Source: Prevotellamassilia sp. (GTDB lineage: Bacteria > Bacteroidota > Bacteroidia > Bacteroidales > Bacteroidaceae). From it: 5,749 bases of DNA. The first letter of the stretch is position 1. The number at the start of each line of letters is the position of its first letter. The DNA is taken from assembly GCA_018383375.1 (NCBI GenBank), contig JAHAWW010000019.1:1-5749 (forward strand). Reading direction: 5' to 3'. Below the pieces are notes generated by a model. The model did no database searches. It was not told the origin of the DNA and saw only the letters and a list, made by a program, of their open reading frames with translations. Shown in pieces: positions 1-5,557 of the stretch. The position numbers and the translations under genes are program-made.

Positions 1-54
1 TGCGACGCTTTTTTTCAACTAACGCCGCATCACAGGTAAAAAAATTAGTTTTTG

Positions 55-86
55 TTTGTCATTTCGGCGGTCTTGGCGTAACTTCG
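55..86 (+). promoter_or_regulatory. Candidate Bacteroidota-type promoter for the lipoprotein-murB transcript
   Basis: TTTG at 55-58 is followed, after a 20-base spacer, by TAACTTCG at 79-86, which matches five of the six fixed positions of the Bacteroidota -7 box TAnnTTTG. Transcription would start around 91-95, leaving a leader of about 16-20 bases before the ATG at 111. The leader is A/C-rich with no Shine-Dalgarno sequence, as is usual in this phylum. The remaining bases 1-54 contain T-rich and A-rich tracts but no gene I can support. They may be the tail of an upstream transcript. Confidence 0.5.
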
Positions 87-110
87 CGACAATATCACAA
101 CACAGCATTT

Positions 111-950
111 ATGAGATGTATAATTGCGCTTTTGGCCTGCCTGTTGACGGGATGTTTGGCCACGGGATGCGGCAGTGATAAAAAGGCCGAAGTGACAAGC
201 GAAGACACGCTCCGCAAAGACTCTGTTGCGCCCGACACCACCCCCGACTCCATCGCACCAATCAGCGAAGAACCGCCTGCTGCAGCCGACGGCCTTTTTG
301 ACGACTTTGCATACAACTTTATGCGCAATAAACGCTTTCAGAAAGAGCGCATAACCTTTCCGCTCACGCACATCGTGGACGGCAAGACGAGCCAAATCGC
401 CCAAAACACCTGGCGCTTCGACCCCATCTATGGTCGCAAAGAAAGCTACACCATGATTTTCGACAGCGAGAAAACACTCGATAGCGAAAAAAACACGAAA
501 CTCACCCACGTGACCATTGAGATGATCAACTTGCAGAAGGAGCGCATTAAACAATACATTTTCAACAAAAAACAAGGCAAATGGATGCTCACCGCCATCG
601 ATGAGCACAACATCGGAGACAACGTCAATGCAGACTTCTACGAATTCTATAAGAATTTCTCGCAAGACACTGATTTCCAAAACAAACACGTAGACCAGAC
701 CATAGCCTTCACCACCTACGACGACGACGACTTCCAGAAAATGGAAGGCATCATCGACGGCGCACAATGGCAAGACTTCAAGCCGGATATGCCCCAAGGG
801 CAAATCACCAACATCAACTACGGCCAAGACTATGGTTCGTCAGACTGCCGCGTGATGGTCATCACCAGCCCCTCGGCCGGAATGAGTTGCACGCTCACCT
901 TCAAGCGCCGTGCCGGCGTGTGGCGACTCACGGCAATTGACAACGTATAA
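111..950 (+). CDS. DUF4348-like lipoprotein with a duplicated domain
   Basis: This is a 279-residue predicted lipoprotein of unknown function, resembling the Bacteroidota DUF4348 family, whose fold I recall as NTF2-like. Residues 1-20 are a short hydrophobic signal with two possible lipidation sites: L-T-G-C15, which fits the lipobox better, and A-T-G-C20. Residues 21-60 are a Pro/Asp/Glu/Ser-rich linker, typical of an anchor holding a domain off the membrane. The rest is two tandem copies about 113 residues apart. F63, F66, N69, F70, F76 and Q77 line up with F176, F179, N182, F183, F189 and Q190, and both copies end in W-x-L-T-A-I-D (158-164 and 271-277). No catalytic motif is visible, so a binding or structural role in the periplasm or outer membrane is an inference. 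The ATG at 111 is chosen because it starts the signal peptide and follows the promoter directly. murB begins 34 bases after the stop, which suggests co-transcription. Family assignment is from memory of the sequence style. Confidence 0.85.
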   Translation: MRCIIALLACLLTGCLATGCGSDKKAEVTSEDTLRKDSVAPDTTPDSIAPISEEPPAAADGLFDDFAYNFMRNKRFQKERITFPLTHIVDGKTSQIAQNTWRFDPIYGRKESYTMIFDSEKTLDSEKNTKLTHVTIEMINLQKERIKQYIFNKKQGKWMLTAIDEHNIGDNVNADFYEFYKNFSQDTDFQNKHVDQTIAFTTYDDDDFQKMEGIIDGAQWQDFKPDMPQGQITNINYGQDYGSSDCRVMVITSPSAGMSCTLTFKRRAGVWRLTAIDNV

Positions 951-984
951 ACCCAAAAGCTCAACGGCCTAACCCCGCACCGCC

Positions 985-2004
985 ATGCACATCTCAGACC
1001 ATTTCAACCTCATACACCACAACACCTTCGGCATCGAAGCCCATTGCCGCCGCTTCGTGGAATACGAGACGGCCGACGAACTGGCCGAAGTGACCCGTCT
1101 GCTCGCCGACACGCCCCACGAGCCATGCCTTCACATTGGCGGCGGCAGCAACCTGCTGTTTACGAAAGACTTCGACGGCACCATCCTTCACTCCACCATC
1201 GCCACGTTTGAGACAATCGACAAAGGCAATGAGACGCTGGTACGCGTCGGAGCCGGATGGAACTGGGACAAGCTGGTGGCCAAAACAATTGAACTGGGAC
1301 TTTATGGGCTCGAGAACCTGTCTTACATCCCCGGCGAGGCAGGGGCAAGCGCGGTGCAAAACATCGGAGCCTACGGAAGCGAAGCCGCCGACACCATCAG
1401 AGCCGTGGAGACCGTCGACCTCAAAAGCGGCGAGAAGCGCGTGTTTAAGGCAGACGAATGTGAGTATGGCTACCGACACAGTGTGTTCAAAACATCGCTG
1501 CGTGGCCGCTATGCCGTCACCCACGTGCACTATGCCCTCAAGAAAACATTCAAGCCTAACTTCTCTTATGCCGCTTTGGCGCGTGAAATTGCCGCTCGTG
1601 GCAAAGACCCCGAGCATGTCACGGCCGGCGAAGTGAGGGAAGTGGTCACGGCCGTGAGACGCGCCAAACTGCCCGACCCGCAAGACGTGGGCAGCGCAGG
1701 GTCGTTTTTCATGAACCCCGTGGTGAGTCAAGACTGCTACGAACAGCTCCGGGCGCAACACCCCGACTTGACTGCCTACCCCACAGCCGACGGCGTGAAA
1801 CTCTCGGCCGGATGGCTCATCGACCGTGCCGGATGGAAGGGCTACCGCCGCGGCGATGCTGGCGTCTATCCCCACCAGGCTCTCGTCTTGGTCAATTATG
1901 GTCGGGCCACCGGTCAAGACATCGCCACACTGGCGGCCGATATCCAAGCAGACGTCAAAGCCAAATTTGGCGTAGACATCGTGCCTGAAGTCAACTTCTT
2001 CTAA
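985..2004 (+). CDS. murB: UDP-N-acetylmuramate dehydrogenase (MurB)
   Basis: MurB is the cytosolic FAD enzyme that uses NADPH to reduce UDP-N-acetylglucosamine enolpyruvate to UDP-N-acetylmuramate, the second committed step of peptidoglycan precursor synthesis. At 339 residues it matches the E. coli-type (type I) enzyme of about 340. The FAD-binding domain includes G-G-G-S-N at 52-56 and the I-P-G-x-x-G-A-x-x-x-x-N-I-G-A-Y region at 115-130. Y-G-Y-R-H-S at 161-166 holds the conserved active-site Tyr-Arg. G-S-A-G-S-F-F at 236-242 supplies the proton-donor serine, S240, corresponding to E. coli S229. The C-terminus carries P-E-V with E335 as the counterpart of catalytic E325. The A-G-W-L-I-D segment (275-280) of the substrate domain is also intact. 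The ATG at 985 puts N-T-F-G-I at 13-17, as in other MurBs, so no other start is needed. It probably shares a transcript with the lipoprotein gene upstream. Nothing essential is missing. Confidence 0.97.
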   Translation: MHISDHFNLIHHNTFGIEAHCRRFVEYETADELAEVTRLLADTPHEPCLHIGGGSNLLFTKDFDGTILHSTIATFETIDKGNETLVRVGAGWNWDKLVAKTIELGLYGLENLSYIPGEAGASAVQNIGAYGSEAADTIRAVETVDLKSGEKRVFKADECEYGYRHSVFKTSLRGRYAVTHVHYALKKTFKPNFSYAALAREIAARGKDPEHVTAGEVREVVTAVRRAKLPDPQDVGSAGSFFMNPVVSQDCYEQLRAQHPDLTAYPTADGVKLSAGWLIDRAGWKGYRRGDAGVYPHQALVLVNYGRATGQDIATLAADIQADVKAKFGVDIVPEVNFF

Positions 2005-2076
2005 AGACTTAAAGTCGAAGAGATTAAAAGACGTCAAAAATAAGGACGGGTAAGTACGGCCTGAAAGGTCGTGACA

Positions 2077-2106
2077 TAATAGCCCAGGTCGTCAGGCCTG
2101 GGTTAT
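2077..2106. repeat. Module B hairpin, left copy
   Basis: Bases 2079-2088 pair with 2097-2106 (10 bp, one G-T) around an 8-base loop. The unit is the reverse complement of 2241-2268 apart from two mismatches, at 2089 and 2086 on this strand. Confidence 0.7.
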
Positions 2107-2124
2107 GGAAAGTTCCTTAATTCA

Positions 2125-2222
2125 CCGGCCTGAAAGGTCGGCACAATAAACTGCAAGCATTAAAATCATATCACGTTATTGAGCATAAGAGACCGCTTTG
2201 GTGTGCCGACCTTTCAGGCCGG
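2125..2222. repeat. Perfect 21-bp inverted repeat (module A pair)
   Basis: Bases 2125-2145 are the exact reverse complement of 2202-2222, separated by a 56-base AT-rich spacer (2146-2201). Each arm also folds on itself (2125-2130 with 2136-2141). The perfect identity of the two arms, against small differences in the outer pair, suggests recent duplication or ongoing gene conversion. Confidence 0.85.
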
Positions 2223-2353
2223 AATGTGGGAGGCCATACAAACCCAGGCCTGACGCCCCGGGCTATTAGATTATACCCTTAAAGGGCTTGCCAAGCGGAG
2301 CATTGGTCTCTTTGACTCTTCTTCTCTCTATCTCAAAAATAGACCACAAAACA

Positions 2354-3118
2354 ATGAAACTCACCTTCCTCGGCACAGGCACCAGCACAGGCGTACCGCA
2401 GATTGGCTGCGACTGTGAGGTTTGCCGCTCTGAAGACCCGCACGACAAGCGTCTGCGCACTTCGGCGCTCATCGAGACCAACGGAGGTGAACGGTTGCTC
2501 ATTGACTGCGGCCCCGACTTTAGGGCTCAAATGCTCAGCGTGCCCTTCGGCCGCATTGACGGCGTGCTCATCACCCACCACCATTACGACCACACCGGCG
2601 GGCTCGACGATGTGCGCCCTTTCTGTAAAGAAGGCGACGTGGCCGTCTATGCCGACCACGACACTCTGGCACACATTCGAGGCTGCTTCCCCTATTGTTT
2701 TGTGGAGCACAAATATCCCGGCGTGCCCAAAATCGCACTAAACGAAATCCATGCCGGCCAATCGTTTCGGATAGGCACGACAGAGATTGAACCCTTCTGC
2801 GTGATGCACGGCCGTTTACCCATACTGGCCTTCCGCATAGGGCCGCTGGCTTACGTCACCGATATGAAAACCATCGACGCCCGCTGGCTCGACTGCCTCA
2901 AAGGCATAGACACGCTCGTGGTCAACGGGCTGCGCCACACGCCCCACGGCAGCCATCAGACCATTGAAGAGGCCATCGCCTTTGCACGGCAAACAGGAGC
3001 GAAACATACCTATCTCACCCACCTCTCCCACCACGCCGGACGCCACAAAGACCTCGACGCCACACTGCCCGAAGGCATACACGTGGCCTACGACGGACTG
3101 GTCATCCACATCGGTTGA
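2354..3118 (+). CDS. PhnP-like metallo-beta-lactamase-fold hydrolase
   Basis: This is a predicted cytosolic metal-dependent phosphodiesterase of 254 residues, in the PhnP/COG1235 branch of the metallo-beta-lactamase superfamily. H75-x-H77-x-D79-H80 is the metal-binding signature. H152 (M-H-G), D170 (Y-V-T-D) and H223 (T-H-L) are the likely remaining ligands of the two-metal centre. C19-x-C21-x-x-C24 near the N-terminus, with a histidine in the H226-H227 pair, matches the extra structural zinc site known in E. coli PhnP. PhnP itself opens cyclic ribose phosphates in phosphonate degradation. No phn genes are present here, so the substrate is unknown. The reading frame is open further upstream to an ATG at 2288, but those 22 extra residues match nothing I recognise. 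Translation from 2354 begins with M-K-L-T-F-L-G-T-G-T, the usual first strand of the fold, after an A-rich leader (ACAAAACA). The repeat block separates it from murB. guaA follows after 62 bases. Confidence 0.92.
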   Translation: MKLTFLGTGTSTGVPQIGCDCEVCRSEDPHDKRLRTSALIETNGGERLLIDCGPDFRAQMLSVPFGRIDGVLITHHHYDHTGGLDDVRPFCKEGDVAVYADHDTLAHIRGCFPYCFVEHKYPGVPKIALNEIHAGQSFRIGTTEIEPFCVMHGRLPILAFRIGPLAYVTDMKTIDARWLDCLKGIDTLVVNGLRHTPHGSHQTIEEAIAFARQTGAKHTYLTHLSHHAGRHKDLDATLPEGIHVAYDGLVIHIG

Positions 3119-3124
3119 GAGCAG

Positions 3125-3154
3125 TTCGTGGAAACCACTCCTATTATATATAAG
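3125..3154 (+). promoter_or_regulatory. Weak promoter candidate for guaA
   Basis: TTCG at 3125-3128, an 18-base spacer and TATATAAG at 3147-3154 only partly match TTTG/TAnnTTTG. The AT-rich stretch sits 26 bases before the guaA ATG. guaA could equally be read through from the hydrolase gene, because no terminator lies between them. Confidence 0.25.
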
Positions 3155-3180
3155 ACAAAACACTAACCCCAATAACAACG

Positions 3181-4734
3181 ATGCAACAGAAAATCATTAT
3201 CCTCGACTTCGGTTCGCAAACCACACAGCTCATCGGCCGCCGTGTGCGCGAACTGGACACTTTCTGCGAAATCATTCCCTACAACAAGTTTCCGAAAGAC
3301 GACCCCACAGTCATCGGCGTCATTCTCTCGGGCTCACCCTACAGCGTCTACGACCCCGAGGCCTTTAAGATTGACCTCACGGCCATACCTGCAGACATGC
3401 CCGTACTGGGCATCTGCTACGGAGCCCAATATATGGCCCATGCCGGAGGCGGTAAAGTGGAACCGGCAGGCAGCCGCGAATATGGCCGAGCCAATCTGGC
3501 CGACTTCGACCACGCCAACCCGCTCTTCAAAGGCTTCAACGAGCGCTCGCAAGTTTGGATGAGTCACGGCGACACCATCACCGCCATTCCCGAAGGCTTC
3601 CATCGCATCGCCTCGACCGACAAAGTGACCTTTGCCGCCTATCAAGCCGACAACCTGCCGCGCTGGGGCGTGCAGTTCCATCCTGAAGTATACCACTCGC
3701 TTCAAGGCACGCAATTGCTCAAAAACTTCGTGGTAGACATCTGCGGCAGCCGCCAAGACTGGAGCCCGGCCTCGTTTGTCGACACTACCGTGGCCGAACT
3801 CAAGGCCGAATTGGGCAACGACCGCGTCATATTGGGTCTGTCCGGCGGTGTGGACAGCTCGGTGGCAGCAGTATTGCTCCACCGCGCCATCGGCAAAAAC
3901 CTCACCTGCATCTTCGTGGACCACGGCATGCTCCGCAAAAACGAGTTCCGCGACGTATTGCGCGACTATGAGGGCTTAGGCCTCAACGTCATCGGCGTAG
4001 ACGCCTCAGAAAAATTCTTTAGCGAACTCGCCGGTGTGACCGAGCCTGAAAAGAAACGCAAAATCATCGGTAAAGGCTTCATTGACGTGTTTGACGCCGA
4101 AGCACAGAAAATCACAGACGCCAAGTGGCTGGCACAAGGCACGATATACCCCGACCGTATCGAAAGCCTCAACATCACGGGCAAGGTTATCAAAAGTCAT
4201 CACAACGTGGGCGGTCTGCCTGAAAAGATGCACCTGCGCCTCTGCGAACCCCTCAAGTGGCTTTTCAAAGACGAAGTACGCCGCGTGGGCAGACAGTTGG
4301 GCATGCCCGAACACCTCATCACCCGCCATCCGTTCCCTGGTCCCGGTCTGGCCGTACGCATACTGGGCGACATCACGCCAGAAAAAGTGCGCATACTGCA
4401 AGACGCCGACGACATCTTTATCCGCGGCTTACGCGACTGGCGCGTGAAAGACGCCAACGGTAACGAAGACAGCCTTTACAACCAAGTGTGGCAAGCCGGC
4501 GTCATCCTGCTCCCCATCAAGAGCGTGGGCGTGATGGGCGACGAGCGCACCTACGAGCGTGCTGTGGCTTTGCGTGCCGTCACCAGTACTGACGCCATGA
4601 CCGCCGACTGGGCTCATCTCCCCTACGAGTTTATGGCCAAAGTCTCAAACGACATCATCAACCACGTCAAAGGCGTCAACCGCGTTTGCTACGACATCTC
4701 GTCAAAACCACCCTCAACAATCGAGTGGGAATAA
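3181..4734 (+). CDS. guaA: GMP synthase, glutamine-hydrolysing (GuaA)
   Basis: GuaA converts XMP, ATP and glutamine into GMP, the last step of de novo guanine nucleotide synthesis in the cytosol. The 517 residues span the full three-domain protein, close to the 525 of E. coli. The class I glutamine amidotransferase domain covers about 1-190, with nucleophile C79 in G-I-C-Y-G-A-Q and H167/E169 in Q-F-H-P-E completing the triad. The ATP pyrophosphatase domain covers about 200-395, with P-loop S-G-G-V-D-S-S at 221-227 and R-H-P-F-P-G-P-G-L-A at 382-391. The C-terminal dimerisation domain ends in the family signature S-K-P-P-S-T-I-E-W-E (508-517), so the gene is complete. The ATG at 3181 follows ACAACG and directly starts the amidotransferase strand I-I-I-L-D-F-G-S-Q, fixing the start. 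No purine riboswitch-like structure is apparent in the 62-base leader. A strong terminator closes the unit 21 bases after the stop. Confidence 0.98.
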   Translation: MQQKIIILDFGSQTTQLIGRRVRELDTFCEIIPYNKFPKDDPTVIGVILSGSPYSVYDPEAFKIDLTAIPADMPVLGICYGAQYMAHAGGGKVEPAGSREYGRANLADFDHANPLFKGFNERSQVWMSHGDTITAIPEGFHRIASTDKVTFAAYQADNLPRWGVQFHPEVYHSLQGTQLLKNFVVDICGSRQDWSPASFVDTTVAELKAELGNDRVILGLSGGVDSSVAAVLLHRAIGKNLTCIFVDHGMLRKNEFRDVLRDYEGLGLNVIGVDASEKFFSELAGVTEPEKKRKIIGKGFIDVFDAEAQKITDAKWLAQGTIYPDRIESLNITGKVIKSHHNVGGLPEKMHLRLCEPLKWLFKDEVRRVGRQLGMPEHLITRHPFPGPGLAVRILGDITPEKVRILQDADDIFIRGLRDWRVKDANGNEDSLYNQVWQAGVILLPIKSVGVMGDERTYERAVALRAVTSTDAMTADWAHLPYEFMAKVSNDIINHVKGVNRVCYDISSKPPSTIEWE

Positions 4735-4755
4735 CCCAAAACATAAGTTTTTGCA

Positions 4756-4794
4756 GCCAGACCGTACTTTTTTTGTGCGGTCTGGCTTTTTTTT
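4756..4794 (+). terminator. Intrinsic terminator after guaA
   Basis: A 12-bp stem (4756-4767 with 4775-4786, one G-T pair) has a seven-T loop and is followed directly by eight T residues at 4787-4794. There is no matching A-tract on the left, so it works for + strand transcripts only. Confidence 0.92.
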
Positions 4795-4828
4795 GACTAC
4801 TACGCAAAAACACTGCGCACCTGCGTAA

Positions 4829-4836
4829 TACCTTTG
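4829..4836 (+). promoter_or_regulatory. -7 box for the WG-repeat gene
   Basis: TACCTTTG is a perfect match to the Bacteroidota TAnnTTTG box. It lies 25 bases before the ATG at 4862 and 34 bases beyond the guaA terminator. No TTTG is found at the expected -33 spacing (about 4805-4810 is A-rich instead), so the promoter may be weak or activator-dependent. Confidence 0.55.
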
Positions 4837-4861
4837 CGGCATAACCCAAACATTTCAAACC

Positions 4862-5386
4862 ATGAGATACGACATCATTAGAGACTGCGAAAACGTCAAG
4901 GTTGTAAGAAACAAGTGTTACCAATGGGGCGTAGTGGACGACGAAGGCGAGTTTATCGTGCCCTTTGGTGTTTACAGCTGGATTGATGGCTTCGAAAACG
5001 GACTGGCAAGAGTCAAAAAGGGCATTGGCGATAACGCACGCTGGGGCATCATAAACGACGATGGCGAAGTGGTTTTGCCGGTCAAATATGACAAGGTGTG
5101 GAATTTTTTTAGAATGGAACGCACCGACACCACAGTGGAGCTCAACGGTGTGAGACAACGCGTCGATTTGGACGCACTTGGCCCTCGCTGGGTGGACGAT
5201 TTTCCTGAGGACATGGACTCTTCTGACAGCTCCGAAAAAGATGATGACAACGATGATTACTCTTATGCAGATCCATACGACAATTATTTCAGCGTGAATG
5301 ATTGCTATGATAGTGAGGGGCATTTCGATTACGAGAGTTATGAAGACGCCATCATGGACGGCGAGTGTGTAGCGGATGAGTGGTGA
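4862..5386 (+). CDS. WG-repeat protein with a strongly acidic C-terminal tail
   Basis: This is a small protein of 174 residues and unknown function. Residues about 22-54 and 61-82 are two WG beta-repeats: W-G-V-V-D-D-E-G-E-F-I-V-P and W-G-I-I-N-D-D-G-E-V-V-L-P. They resemble the WG_beta_rep/KWG family, usually found in longer arrays in Bacteroidota proteins. The remaining half is not repeat-like. Residues 111-174 contain 25 Asp/Glu and a single Lys, with many Tyr and Ser, and are probably disordered. There is no signal peptide or membrane segment, so it is probably cytosolic. The ATG at 4862 follows a perfect -7 box by 25 bases and an A/C-rich leader (TTTCAAACC), which supports this start. 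The gene stands alone between two terminators, so it is its own unit. Its codons look more AT-rich than those of guaA and murB, a possible sign of recent acquisition or of relaxed selection. With only two repeats it could be a remnant of a longer WG protein. Confidence 0.85.
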   Translation: MRYDIIRDCENVKVVRNKCYQWGVVDDEGEFIVPFGVYSWIDGFENGLARVKKGIGDNARWGIINDDGEVVLPVKYDKVWNFFRMERTDTTVELNGVRQRVDLDALGPRWVDDFPEDMDSSDSSEKDDDNDDYSYADPYDNYFSVNDCYDSEGHFDYESYEDAIMDGECVADEW

Positions 5387-5393
5387 GAATAGG

Positions 5394-5408
5394 AGTTGAA
5401 AAGTTGAA
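5394..5408 (+). repeat. Short direct repeat after the WG-repeat gene
   Basis: AGTTGAA occurs at 5394-5400 and again at 5402-5408, just after the stop codon. It is a simple micro-repeat with no clear role. Confidence 0.35.
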
Positions 5409-5430
5409 TAATAGGTCGGGAGGATTTAGA

Positions 5431-5482
5431 AAAGGCCAAAGCGGAATACAAAGACATTCGCTTTGGTCTTTGTTTGTTTTTT
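5431..5482 (+). terminator. Intrinsic terminator after the WG-repeat gene
   Basis: Bases 5434-5447 pair with 5456-5468 (one bulged G at 5444, one G-T pair), and AAA at 5431-5433 can extend the stem to 5469-5471. The loop is 8 bases. A T-rich tail follows, interrupted by single G residues and ending in six T at 5477-5482. Confidence 0.8.
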
Positions 5483-5557
5483 GACGGTTCTGTTCTATGA
5501 CGCGAGATTGGCTGCGCCTCAGAAGTGTTAACAAAAACAAGTTTTTCCCTTGCCATT

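Larger units (their letters stand above)
2057..2268. repeat. Composite palindromic repeat, REP/BIME-like
   Basis: Two hairpin modules recur in inverted array. Module A (core GGCCTGAAAGGTCG) occurs at 2057-2071 and 2125-2145 on the + strand and at 2202-2222 on the - strand. Each copy folds into a 5-6 bp stem with a TGAAA loop. Module B (core CCAGGCCTGACG on the - strand) occurs at 2077-2104 and, inverted, at 2241-2268; the two copies match at 26 of 28 positions. The order is A, B, A, 56-base spacer, inverted A, inverted B, so the block can fold into one long cruciform. It fills most of the 349-base gap between murB and the hydrolase gene. No T-tract follows the stems, so it is not a classical terminator. 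It resembles REP/BIME elements mobilised in trans by REP-associated tyrosine transposases. That kinship is an inference, and no transposase lies in this window. Confidence 0.75.

Noticed and set aside
45..827. Long - strand open frame opposite the lipoprotein gene
   Set aside because: It is antisense to a well-supported lipoprotein. Its translation is Val/Phe-rich with no recognisable motif, as expected for the shadow of a biased coding frame.
994..2037. Long - strand open frame (347 codons) opposite murB
   Set aside because: It covers murB almost exactly, and the + strand protein has every MurB catalytic motif. The antisense frame is explained by codon bias.
2125..2222. Repeat block considered as a CRISPR array
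   Set aside because: The copies are inverted rather than direct, spacers are unequal (20, 56 and 18 bases), and there are no cas genes.
2187..2312. AAGAGACC (2187-2194) complementary to GGTCTCTT (2305-2312)
   Set aside because: It is an isolated 8-bp match with no extension or positional symmetry relative to the main palindrome. It is probably chance.
2288..2353. Upstream in-frame start giving a longer hydrolase
   Set aside because: The additional 22 residues have no family counterpart and begin within the flank of the repeat block. The ATG at 2354 starts exactly at the conserved first strand.
3128..3138. GTGG-AAA-CCAC hairpin between the hydrolase gene and guaA as a terminator
   Set aside because: The stem is only 4 bp and is followed by TCCTATTATATA rather than a T-tract. 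Read-through into guaA is more likely.
3119..3180. Guanine or PreQ1-type riboswitch before guaA
   Set aside because: The 62-base gap is too short and lacks the conserved three-way junction or paired loops. No aptamer-like core is visible.
5338..5556. - strand open frame across the WG-repeat gene end and its terminator
   Set aside because: It runs through a clear intrinsic terminator and low-complexity sequence, has no recognisable motif, and has no promoter or leader signal.
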